A program made the translations under genes and the position numbers. The notes beneath the pieces are model-generated. The model was not told the origin of the DNA. It ran no database searches and was given only the letters and a program-made list of their open reading frames with translations. A DNA stretch of 64,000 nt from Bradyrhizobium sp. ISRA464 (GTDB lineage Bacteria; Pseudomonadota; Alphaproteobacteria; Rhizobiales; Xanthobacteraceae): NCBI RefSeq assembly GCF_029910095.1, contig NZ_CP094526.1, positions 3,782,001 through 3,846,000 of the forward strand. The letters are read 5' to 3'. Positions 56,858 to 64,000 of the stretch are shown in pieces (positions within the stretch are counted from its first letter, which is position 1; the number at the start of each line of letters is the position of its first letter).

Positions 56858-58540
56858 GAGACTGGGCAAGAATGGCAACTAAGGGGCTGGGGCGGCTCGG
56901 AAAGCACTGACGACGAGCGACAGCGAGATTTTGGCGCGGAAGGGCCGCAAAGCAAGCCGAATGGCGCGCAGAGTGGCCGCAAGGAGGTTTGCGCCGGCAA
57001 TGCGCGTCTTTTCTGCAAGGTACGCGACGAAGCGGTCGAAGCCGAGAATGCTGAGCACGCGGGTGAAGTTGTAGCAAAGCGCCATCAGGCTCCATTCGCC
57101 GCGGACCTTGTCGAAGCCGCGCACGAGAAAGTGCTGATAGCCGGCGCGGCATTTGAGTGTTCCGAAAGGGTGCTCGACGATGGCGGAACGGCGGCGCATC
57201 AATGTGGCAGCCTCGGCGCTTTGCATCCTCATGCGGTGACGTTCGAGAACGTCCTCGTGTTCCCAGCGCGCGATGCTCCGGTAAGGCGCCTTCGGGGCAA
57301 GACACCGCGCGCTCAGGGGACATGCTGCGCAGGCCGCCTTGCGCGCCAGGTAGCGGATCTCGATGCGGCCGCTCGTGTTCGTCCAGCGCCCTTCCGTCGG
57401 GCGCAGCAGCTCGCCGGCCGGGCAACGGTAGGCATCGGCGTTCGCATCGTAACTGAAGTCCTTGCGGCTGAGGCGGCCTTCCTTGAGCTTGCCATTGCCC
57501 TCGTGCAGCGGCACATAGGCAACAATGCCGTCATCCTCGCAGGCCTTCAGGTCCTCGCTGGTGGAATAGCCGGCATCGGCCGCCACCTGCAGAGTCTCGA
57601 CGTCGAGGGCCTCTTTTGCCGCCTTTGCCATCTCATGAAGATGGCCCGCGTCGTTGCGGTTGACGACCTCGCTGGCAACGATGAGCGTGTGCTTGTCGTC
57701 AACGACGCTCTGCACGTTGTAACCCGCAATGGTCTGGTCGCCCTTGCTCAGAAGCCTTGCGTCGGGATCGGTCTTCGAGAGTTGCCCCTTGTCGCTTGTC
57801 TCCAGGTTCTTGAGGTCGGCTTGCGCGCGCTCGCGCCGGGCCATCAGCTCCTTCACCTTCTCGCCGACATCGCCGCTGCCCTTGCTGCCATCTCCCGGAC
57901 CGGCACATCGCTTGGCTTCCTCGGCATCGTTGGCTTCAAGGGCCTTGCCATAAGCCTCGATCTCCTTGTCCAACGCGGCGATCTGTTTGGCCAGCTTCCC
58001 TTGCGTGAAGATGCTGCCCTTGCTGGCGTTACCATGGAATAGCGCCCCGTCGATCGCAACGAAGGTCCCACCGATCAGGCCGAGGTCGCGCAGGAGCAGC
58101 ACGAAACTGCGGTTCGCGGCCTTGAGCGCCGCCCAGTTCTCCTTGCGGAAGTTGGCGATCGTCCGATAGCCCGGCTTCATGTTCTTCAACAGCCAGATCA
58201 GCTCCAGATTGCGGCAGGCCTCCCGCTCCAACCGCCGCGACGACCTGATCTGGTTGATGTAGCCGTAAAGGTAGAGCTTCAGCAGATCGGCCGGATCGTA
58301 GGGCGGCTGCCCCACTTCGTCCGCGGCACGATCCGCATGGCGGAAGCCGAGCTTTGAAAGGTCGAGCGCGCCAACGAAACTGTCGATCGCCCGCACCGGA
58401 TTCTGCTGTCCGACATAGTCCTCAATCCGGGGAGGAAGAAGACTGGGTTGCTCCCGGCTGTCGCCGGCCTTGAACGTCCGATTCGCCATGCGCCGAATCG
58501 TACATCAACTCCAAAAAATGCCGAGTTCTTGCCCAGCCTC
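56858..58540 (-). mobile_element. IS1182-family insertion sequence, copy 1
   Basis: A 1683-base element with terminal inverted repeats GAGACTGGGCAAGAA (left) and, reading inward from the right, GAGGCTGGGCAAGAA: 14 of 15 match. It contains one transposase gene on the minus strand. It is flanked by GTC (56855-56857) and GTC (58541-58543). If the element begins one base later, the duplication is four bases, GTCG. Confidence 0.9.
56879..58489 (-). CDS. IS1182-family transposase, copy 1
   Basis: A 536-residue DDE transposase. The N-terminal DUF772-like domain (GALDLSKLGF, QPPYDPADLLKLYLYGYINQIRSSRRLEREACRNLELIWLL) is followed by the RNase H-like core with D147 (FVAIDGALFHG), D305 (VAADAGYST) and E439 (IVEHPFGTLK). 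A charged insertion (about residues 170-240) and a cysteine-rich CAACPLSARC segment lie between. It is intact, with no frameshift, so probably active. It is identical in sequence to the second copy. Confidence 0.95.
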   Translation of the reverse strand: MANRTFKAGDSREQPSLLPPRIEDYVGQQNPVRAIDSFVGALDLSKLGFRHADRAADEVGQPPYDPADLLKLYLYGYINQIRSSRRLEREACRNLELIWLLKNMKPGYRTIANFRKENWAALKAANRSFVLLLRDLGLIGGTFVAIDGALFHGNASKGSIFTQGKLAKQIAALDKEIEAYGKALEANDAEEAKRCAGPGDGSKGSGDVGEKVKELMARRERAQADLKNLETSDKGQLSKTDPDARLLSKGDQTIAGYNVQSVVDDKHTLIVASEVVNRNDAGHLHEMAKAAKEALDVETLQVAADAGYSTSEDLKACEDDGIVAYVPLHEGNGKLKEGRLSRKDFSYDANADAYRCPAGELLRPTEGRWTNTSGRIEIRYLARKAACAACPLSARCLAPKAPYRSIARWEHEDVLERHRMRMQSAEAATLMRRRSAIVEHPFGTLKCRAGYQHFLVRGFDKVRGEWSLMALCYNFTRVLSILGFDRFVAYLAEKTRIAGANLLAATLRAIRLALRPFRAKISLSLVVSAFRAAPAP

Positions 58541-58543
58541 GTC

Positions 58544-60226
58544 GAGACTGGGCAAGAATGGCAACTAAGGGGCTGGGGCGGCTCGGAAAGCACTGACGAC
58601 GAGCGACAGCGAGATTTTGGCGCGGAAGGGCCGCAAAGCAAGCCGAATGGCGCGCAGAGTGGCCGCAAGGAGGTTTGCGCCGGCAATGCGCGTCTTTTCT
58701 GCAAGGTACGCGACGAAGCGGTCGAAGCCGAGAATGCTGAGCACGCGGGTGAAGTTGTAGCAAAGCGCCATCAGGCTCCATTCGCCGCGGACCTTGTCGA
58801 AGCCGCGCACGAGAAAGTGCTGATAGCCGGCGCGGCATTTGAGTGTTCCGAAAGGGTGCTCGACGATGGCGGAACGGCGGCGCATCAATGTGGCAGCCTC
58901 GGCGCTTTGCATCCTCATGCGGTGACGTTCGAGAACGTCCTCGTGTTCCCAGCGCGCGATGCTCCGGTAAGGCGCCTTCGGGGCAAGACACCGCGCGCTC
59001 AGGGGACATGCTGCGCAGGCCGCCTTGCGCGCCAGGTAGCGGATCTCGATGCGGCCGCTCGTGTTCGTCCAGCGCCCTTCCGTCGGGCGCAGCAGCTCGC
59101 CGGCCGGGCAACGGTAGGCATCGGCGTTCGCATCGTAACTGAAGTCCTTGCGGCTGAGGCGGCCTTCCTTGAGCTTGCCATTGCCCTCGTGCAGCGGCAC
59201 ATAGGCAACAATGCCGTCATCCTCGCAGGCCTTCAGGTCCTCGCTGGTGGAATAGCCGGCATCGGCCGCCACCTGCAGAGTCTCGACGTCGAGGGCCTCT
59301 TTTGCCGCCTTTGCCATCTCATGAAGATGGCCCGCGTCGTTGCGGTTGACGACCTCGCTGGCAACGATGAGCGTGTGCTTGTCGTCAACGACGCTCTGCA
59401 CGTTGTAACCCGCAATGGTCTGGTCGCCCTTGCTCAGAAGCCTTGCGTCGGGATCGGTCTTCGAGAGTTGCCCCTTGTCGCTTGTCTCCAGGTTCTTGAG
59501 GTCGGCTTGCGCGCGCTCGCGCCGGGCCATCAGCTCCTTCACCTTCTCGCCGACATCGCCGCTGCCCTTGCTGCCATCTCCCGGACCGGCACATCGCTTG
59601 GCTTCCTCGGCATCGTTGGCTTCAAGGGCCTTGCCATAAGCCTCGATCTCCTTGTCCAACGCGGCGATCTGTTTGGCCAGCTTCCCTTGCGTGAAGATGC
59701 TGCCCTTGCTGGCGTTACCATGGAATAGCGCCCCGTCGATCGCAACGAAGGTCCCACCGATCAGGCCGAGGTCGCGCAGGAGCAGCACGAAACTGCGGTT
59801 CGCGGCCTTGAGCGCCGCCCAGTTCTCCTTGCGGAAGTTGGCGATCGTCCGATAGCCCGGCTTCATGTTCTTCAACAGCCAGATCAGCTCCAGATTGCGG
59901 CAGGCCTCCCGCTCCAACCGCCGCGACGACCTGATCTGGTTGATGTAGCCGTAAAGGTAGAGCTTCAGCAGATCGGCCGGATCGTAGGGCGGCTGCCCCA
60001 CTTCGTCCGCGGCACGATCCGCATGGCGGAAGCCGAGCTTTGAAAGGTCGAGCGCGCCAACGAAACTGTCGATCGCCCGCACCGGATTCTGCTGTCCGAC
60101 ATAGTCCTCAATCCGGGGAGGAAGAAGACTGGGTTGCTCCCGGCTGTCGCCGGCCTTGAACGTCCGATTCGCCATGCGCCGAATCGTACATCAACTCCAA
60201 AAAATGCCGAGTTCTTGCCCAGCCTC
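58544..60226 (-). mobile_element. IS1182-family insertion sequence, copy 2
   Basis: It has the same 1683 bases, ends and orientation as copy 1, at an offset of exactly 1686. Only three bases (GTC) separate the two, and GTC (60227-60229) follows. The order is GTC-IS-GTC-IS-GTC. Confidence 0.9.
58565..60175 (-). CDS. IS1182-family transposase, copy 2
   Basis: A 536-residue transposase identical to copy 1, with the same DDE residues (D147, D305, E439). It is complete and in frame. Identity along the whole element points to very recent duplication, or to gene conversion between neighbours. As both copies face the same way, recombination between them could delete or amplify one unit. Confidence 0.95.
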   Translation of the reverse strand: MANRTFKAGDSREQPSLLPPRIEDYVGQQNPVRAIDSFVGALDLSKLGFRHADRAADEVGQPPYDPADLLKLYLYGYINQIRSSRRLEREACRNLELIWLLKNMKPGYRTIANFRKENWAALKAANRSFVLLLRDLGLIGGTFVAIDGALFHGNASKGSIFTQGKLAKQIAALDKEIEAYGKALEANDAEEAKRCAGPGDGSKGSGDVGEKVKELMARRERAQADLKNLETSDKGQLSKTDPDARLLSKGDQTIAGYNVQSVVDDKHTLIVASEVVNRNDAGHLHEMAKAAKEALDVETLQVAADAGYSTSEDLKACEDDGIVAYVPLHEGNGKLKEGRLSRKDFSYDANADAYRCPAGELLRPTEGRWTNTSGRIEIRYLARKAACAACPLSARCLAPKAPYRSIARWEHEDVLERHRMRMQSAEAATLMRRRSAIVEHPFGTLKCRAGYQHFLVRGFDKVRGEWSLMALCYNFTRVLSILGFDRFVAYLAEKTRIAGANLLAATLRAIRLALRPFRAKISLSLVVSAFRAAPAP

Positions 60227-60403
60227 GTCGGGCAAATCAGTGGCATGGGCGCGGCAAAACGACGCCCGGCCCTGGACCGGCGCACGGCGACGGACGCCGG
60301 GAATGAAGCGCGCAACGGGCCGATCATGGTGAGGGTGTGAAGCCACGGACCGCCGGAGAGGGCAAGCCTCCTCGGCATGTTGCATTCCGTCGGGAGAGGC
60401 CCA
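60227..60403. repeat. Dispersed rhizobial repeat, right part, then gene leader
   Basis: GTCGGGCAAATCAGTGGCATG continues the repeat broken at 56857; no frame is credible. The last ~25 bases hold the ribosome-binding site CGGGAGAGG of the next gene. Confidence 0.5.
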
Positions 60404-60637
60404 ATGACCACCATCAAATGTCTGCTGGCCGGATCGATCGCGATCGGTCTGCTCGCAATGCCTGCCGCCGCTCATGAGAACGCCAGCGCCAAGCGATATG
60501 CCGTGATGAGAGGCAAGCCGTCCTTGTCCGGCAGTGACTGGACTTACGGCCAGGCCCGTATCCAGAGCCCGCACGCCTTGTTCTCCACGCCGCCCCGCGA
60601 TGTCTGCGATCATGCAGACAATGCGATGATCTGCTGA
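60404..60637 (+). CDS. Small exported protein, unknown function
   Basis: A 77-residue protein with a signal peptide (MTTIKCLLAGSIAIGLLAMPAAAHE) and a ~50-residue mature part ending VCDHADNAMIC, where two cysteines lie close to the C-terminus. GGGAGAGG before the ATG at 60404 is a good ribosome-binding site. No family is recognised; short exported proteins of this form are common in Bradyrhizobium. A perfect hairpin follows immediately (60641-60668). Confidence 0.7.
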   Translation: MTTIKCLLAGSIAIGLLAMPAAAHENASAKRYAVMRGKPSLSGSDWTYGQARIQSPHALFSTPPRDVCDHADNAMIC

Positions 60638-60640
60638 ACA

Positions 60641-60668
60641 GGCTGAGCAAAAAGGAGATTGCTCAGCC
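60641..60668 (+). terminator. Perfect 10-bp hairpin with purine loop
   Basis: GGCTGAGCAA, loop AAAGGAGA, TTGCTCAGCC, three bases after the small gene stop. No T-run follows, so it may stabilise the 3' end more than terminate. Confidence 0.5.
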
Positions 60669-61036
60669 GCTCGCGAGAGAGGCCGCATCACAGATGATGA
60701 GCTCGCGGTTACGGCGATCCAGGATCGTGGGCACGGCATGCCGGCGGCCAGGCCGAGGCGGAAATATCCTTTGGGTTACCGAAGGCGATCAGGCCGGCTG
60801 CGTTGAACAACGATCTGTTCCGGCCTAGACTGCATGCTGCTGCGACCGTACCAATCGACACCGGGAATATGCCCTCCGTAATTTTACGGATGTGGAATTG
60901 GCGGAGCGTCCGACCGAAGTCGGATGAGCAGCACGACGGAAAGTCACCGGATATTGCCCGGCGCTGACGGTCCCTTGCCGATATACTGCCTTCCTTTCCT
61001 CTTTCCGGTGCGGCGGATCACGATGAGTTGGTTGGG
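60669..61036. other. Intergenic region upstream of hybrid kinase
   Basis: No gene was seen. It contains an inverted repeat at 60875-60890, and AT-rich sequence around it that could hold promoters. The -10-like GATATACTG near 60980 is plausible. Confidence 0.45.
60875..60890. promoter_or_regulatory. Inverted repeat TCCGTAA-TT-TTACGGA
   Basis: A perfect 7-base dyad about 147 bases before the kinase gene. Its form resembles LuxR/NarL-type response-regulator sites. Confidence 0.4.
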
Positions 61037-63334
61037 ATGAATTTGGCGGGCCGACTGGCGCTCGGGACGATGCTCCCCGTCGTCGTGACCTTGCTCGCCG
61101 TGGGGTTCATCCACGGCGTGGCGTCGCCGGGCCTGCTGGCGGCAGGCGCGGTCGGGGTGGCCCTGGCGCTGGTGATGGCCGTCATGATCGGCAGGTCGCT
61201 GTCGACGCCGCTCGCCGAGGTGGCGTGGACGGTCGAGCGACTGTCTCGTGGCGAGACAGTGCCGATGCCGTCGCGCGGCGACCGGGAAACTGCCAGGGGC
61301 GCACTCGCCGAGCTGTCCGCGAAATTGGGCACCCGGCAGAGCCTGCTGGAGAAGACCGTCGAAAGCATCCGCGATCCCGTGGTGGTTGTCGATCAGCGCG
61401 GGGCTGTCGTGATCATCAACGCTGCTGCGCGGCGGTTGCTCGGCGTCGATCCGGGTTTCAACATCCTGACCGGAGTCCGGACCTTCCAATGCTATTGCGC
61501 CGACGGCGAGACCGCGGTGCCGATTGCGGAGATGCCGCTGGCGCGCGCGCTGCGCGGCGAAGAGGTCGACGATCTCGAGCTGATCGTGCAGCCCAGACCA
61601 TCAGAGCAGGGCGTGCGCCTGCTGGCCAATGCCCGGCCGTTGCGCGACGACGCCGGCAAGCTGCGGGGCGCCGTCACGGTGCTCCACGACATCACCGCGC
61701 GGCGACGGGCGCACCAGGCACTGGTCGAGAGCGAGCAGATGGCGCAGGCCATCGTCAAGACTGCGCTCGACGCGTTCGTCCAGACCGACCAGGACGGCAT
61801 CGTCCTCGACTGGAGCTCGCAGGCGGAAGCGCTGACGGGGTGGTCGCGATCGGATGCGGTCGGCCGCAAGCTCGTGGAGCTGGTGTTTCCGGAAGAGCTG
61901 CGGGACGCGCATCGGCAGCGGATCGCCCGCTTCCTGCAGGAGATCGCAGCCGGCGGCATGGGCATGCGCTACGAGTCTGAGGCGCTGCACCGGGACGGTC
62001 ACCGGTTCTTCGTCGAGGTGTCGCTGAGCGCGCTGCACCGCGGCGATGGCTACGTCATCAACGCTTTCGTGCGTGACGTCACGCAGCGGCGCACGGCACA
62101 GGAGCAGTTGATCCAGGCGCAGAAGATGGAGGCGGTCGGGAAGTTGACCGGCGGCATCGCGCACGACTTCAACAACATGCTGACGGTGATCACCGGTACG
62201 ATCGAGATCCTCGCCGATGGCGTCAAGGACGCGCCGCACCTGGCCACGATCGCCAAGCTGATCAGCGACGCCGCCGATCGCGGCGCCCAGCTGACGGCGA
62301 GCCTGCTGGCGTTCGCCCGCAAGCAGCCGCTGCAACCCGCCGAGACCGACGTCAACCGCCTCATTGGCGAGGTGGTGCGGCTGTTGTCGCAGACGCTGGG
62401 CTCGCGGATCGAGATCAGGACGGAGCTTGCCCGCGACGCGTGGCTCGCCTTCGTCGACCGCGGCCAGCTCAGCGCCGCGCTGGTCAACCTCGCGATCAAC
62501 GCGCGCGATGCGATGCCGGACGGCGGAACGCTGACATTTGCCACCCGCAACATCCAGCTCGGCATTCCCGACGCAGTGGCGCGCGGCGTCGAGCGGGCCG
62601 GCGACCACCTTGTGATCGAGGTGACCGATACCGGTGTCGGGATTTCGCCGACGCATCTGGAGAAGATCTTCGATCCGTTCTTCTCCACCAAGGAAGTGGG
62701 GCAGGGCACCGGGCTCGGGCTCAGCATGGTGTTCGGCTTCGCCAAGCAGACCGGAGGCGGCATCGAGGCGCTGAGCGAGGAGGGGCAGGGCGCCACCTTC
62801 AGGATCTACCTGCCCAAGGCCGACGGAACTGCGCCCCTTCCGGTCGAAGAGACTGATCAGCCGCTCCGCGGCGGCGACGAGACCATCCTGTGCGTCGAGG
62901 ACGACGACAAGATCCGGGAGTACGTCACGGGGCAGCTCGAGAGCCTGGGCTACAAGGTGCTCGTCGCGGCCAATGCGGACGCCGCGCTCGATATCGTCAA
63001 TCGCGGTGCTGCGTTCGATCTCCTGTTCACCGACATCGTGATGCCCGGCCGCATGAACGGGCGGCAGTTGGCCGAGACCCTGATGACGGGGCGGCCGACG
63101 CTACGCGTGCTGTTGACGTCGGGTTACAGCGACGGCGCGCTGCCTGCGCAGGCGCGTCCCGGCCACGGCATTCCGCTGCTGACAAAGCCCTACCGGCGCG
63201 CCGAGCTTGCGCGGATGCTGCGGCGCTGCCTCGATCTGGCGGTCGACGTGCAGGGCGATCCGGTTCCGCTGCCTTACTCCGTGCAACCCGATCTCGAGCG
63301 CTTCCTGCGCGAGAATCCACCGGACAAGACGTAG
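61037..63334 (+). CDS. Hybrid sensor histidine kinase
   Basis: A 765-residue protein. Two N-terminal helices (about residues 9-60) lead into a HAMP-like linker. Two PAS domains follow (TVESIRDPVVVVDQRGAVVIIN and TALDAFVQTDQDGIVLDWSSQAEALTGWS). The kinase core has the H-box GGIAHDFNNMLTVI, N-box NLAINARDAMPDGG, G1 DTGVGIS, F-box FDPFFSTK and G2 GQGTGLGLSM. A C-terminal receiver domain has CVEDDDKIREY, phospho-acceptor in LLFTDIVMPG and the lysine in LLTKPYRR. There is no output domain, so it must signal to another protein. The start is ATG 61037, with TTG 61028 as alternative. No partner regulator is in the window. Confidence 0.93.
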   Translation: MNLAGRLALGTMLPVVVTLLAVGFIHGVASPGLLAAGAVGVALALVMAVMIGRSLSTPLAEVAWTVERLSRGETVPMPSRGDRETARGALAELSAKLGTRQSLLEKTVESIRDPVVVVDQRGAVVIINAAARRLLGVDPGFNILTGVRTFQCYCADGETAVPIAEMPLARALRGEEVDDLELIVQPRPSEQGVRLLANARPLRDDAGKLRGAVTVLHDITARRRAHQALVESEQMAQAIVKTALDAFVQTDQDGIVLDWSSQAEALTGWSRSDAVGRKLVELVFPEELRDAHRQRIARFLQEIAAGGMGMRYESEALHRDGHRFFVEVSLSALHRGDGYVINAFVRDVTQRRTAQEQLIQAQKMEAVGKLTGGIAHDFNNMLTVITGTIEILADGVKDAPHLATIAKLISDAADRGAQLTASLLAFARKQPLQPAETDVNRLIGEVVRLLSQTLGSRIEIRTELARDAWLAFVDRGQLSAALVNLAINARDAMPDGGTLTFATRNIQLGIPDAVARGVERAGDHLVIEVTDTGVGISPTHLEKIFDPFFSTKEVGQGTGLGLSMVFGFAKQTGGGIEALSEEGQGATFRIYLPKADGTAPLPVEETDQPLRGGDETILCVEDDDKIREYVTGQLESLGYKVLVAANADAALDIVNRGAAFDLLFTDIVMPGRMNGRQLAETLMTGRPTLRVLLTSGYSDGALPAQARPGHGIPLLTKPYRRAELARMLRRCLDLAVDVQGDPVPLPYSVQPDLERFLRENPPDKT

Positions 63335-63454
63335 TCCGGCGCGCTGTTGAGGCGATCCACGCGGAAAACGCTGCACACTGCCATCGATCATGATCTATCA
63401 TCGCCGCACAACAATGGCGCGGCCGATGAACGGCCCGAATTCAGGGAGTGTCGA

Positions 63455-64000
63455 ATGCAGGACCGCAAATGGTCGAGACGCGACTGGCTCAAGGCATCGG
63501 CGGCGACGGCGGCTGGCATGGTGTTCGCGGAGCCCTTGAGGGCGGCCGCGCCGCTGGCGTCGGCGGTGACGCCGGAGCTGATCGCCGCAGCGCGGAAGGA
63601 GGGCAAGGTCTCGTACTACAGTGCGCTGGAATTGAACACGGCCGAACGCCTCGCGCGGGCATTCGAGCAAAAATATCCGGGCATCAGCGTCCGCGTCGAG
63701 CGCTCCGGCGCCGAGCGCATCTTCCAGCGCATCGCCCAGGAGCAGGGCAGCGGCATCAACGCGGTCGACGTCGCCAACTCCACAGATCCCGCGCATTATC
63801 TCGACTGGAAGAAGAACGGCTGGCTCGCGGCCTATCTGCCCGAGGATGTCGCGAAGCATTATCCGGCCGACCAGATCGATCCTGACGGGACCTATGCGAC
63901 ATCCTGCGCGTGGTTCGAGGTGATCGGCTACAACACCGAGCAGGTGAAGCCGGAGGAGGCACCGAGGAGCTATGCCGATCTGCTCGATCCGAAATGGCGC
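63455..64000 (+). CDS. ABC transporter substrate-binding protein (partial)
   Basis: The first 182 residues of a periplasmic binding protein, cut by the window end. A Tat signal (KWSRRDWLKASAATAAGMVFAEPLRAAA) opens it. The mature part begins AARKEGKVSYYSALELNTAERLARAFEQKYPGISVRVERSGAERIFQRIAQE, typical of iron(III)/2-aminoethylphosphonate-type binding proteins (class II fold). CAGGGAG precedes the ATG at 63455. The membrane and ATPase genes would lie beyond 64000. The substrate is uncertain. Confidence 0.92.
   Translation, partial: MQDRKWSRRDWLKASAATAAGMVFAEPLRAAAPLASAVTPELIAAARKEGKVSYYSALELNTAERLARAFEQKYPGISVRVERSGAERIFQRIAQEQGSGINAVDVANSTDPAHYLDWKKNGWLAAYLPEDVAKHYPADQIDPDGTYATSCAWFEVIGYNTEQVKPEEAPRSYADLLDPKWR

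Noticed and set aside
56135..56910. Two overlapping frames of ~200 codons before the IS elements
   Set aside because: They run through mosaic repeats and the dispersed rhizobial repeat; such translations are recurrent spurious annotations.

Overview
The window is a GC-rich alphaproteobacterial chromosome segment, almost certainly from Bradyrhizobium or a close relative in the Nitrobacteraceae. The indications are gene order (glyA-nrdR-ribD-ribE-ribH-nusB-thiL-hppA, then plsX-fabH-ihfA-merR-tRNA-Pro), an alphaproteobacterial porin, a GcrA-type regulator, an nadABC operon headed by a Nudix-type regulator, and many short palindromic intergenic repeats of rhizobial type. This is judged from protein families and layout; no database was searched.

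Layout. 1-1.2 kb: the end of a TctA tricarboxylate transporter gene and a small basic protein. 1.6-10 kb: one-carbon, riboflavin and thiamine genes (glyA, nrdR, ribD, ribE, ribH, nusB, thiL) and the proton-pumping pyrophosphatase hppA. 10-13.5 kb: a TctC-type binding protein, a PhnA-like protein, bamE, a cytochrome bc1 assembly chaperone and a DUF177/YceD protein. 13.8-17.1 kb: plsX-fabH-ihfA-merR and tRNA-Pro(GGG). 17.2-24 kb: small membrane proteins, a MarR regulator, a major porin, a candidate small RNA, a DapA-like lyase, an SDR oxidoreductase and a GcrA paralogue. 24-30 kb: catabolic and unassigned enzymes. 30.0-30.6 kb: two truncated genes joined head to head. 30.6-40.8 kb: a surface-polysaccharide cluster (polymerase/ligase, initiating phosphosugar transferase, GT4, Wzc-like co-polymerase, FemAB/BioF2 acyltransferase, NodB-fold protein, methyltransferase). 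40.8-50.6 kb: heme A synthase, the nadQ-nadABC operon, metY, and CoA-related genes. 50.7-56.1 kb: rplM-rpsI, a diguanylate cyclase, small proteins, an AI-2E-type permease and a class I glutamine amidotransferase-like hydrolase. 56.1-60.4 kb: a dispersed rhizobial repeat split by two identical tandem IS1182-type elements. 60.4-64 kb: a small exported protein, a hybrid histidine kinase and the start of a Tat-exported ABC binding protein.

Most of the window is housekeeping. The parts most worth following are these. (a) The polysaccharide cluster has a part list resembling holdfast/unipolar-polysaccharide synthesis, yet its deacetylase-like protein has lost all three expected metal ligands and its Wzc-like ATPase lacks the P-loop lysine. 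(b) A deletion scar fuses the 3' halves of a divergent MarR/monooxygenase pair. (c) A two-hairpin transcript-like element with no associated gene follows the porin. (d) A double operator-like repeat sits in front of nadA. (e) Two IS copies are separated by a single shared target duplication.
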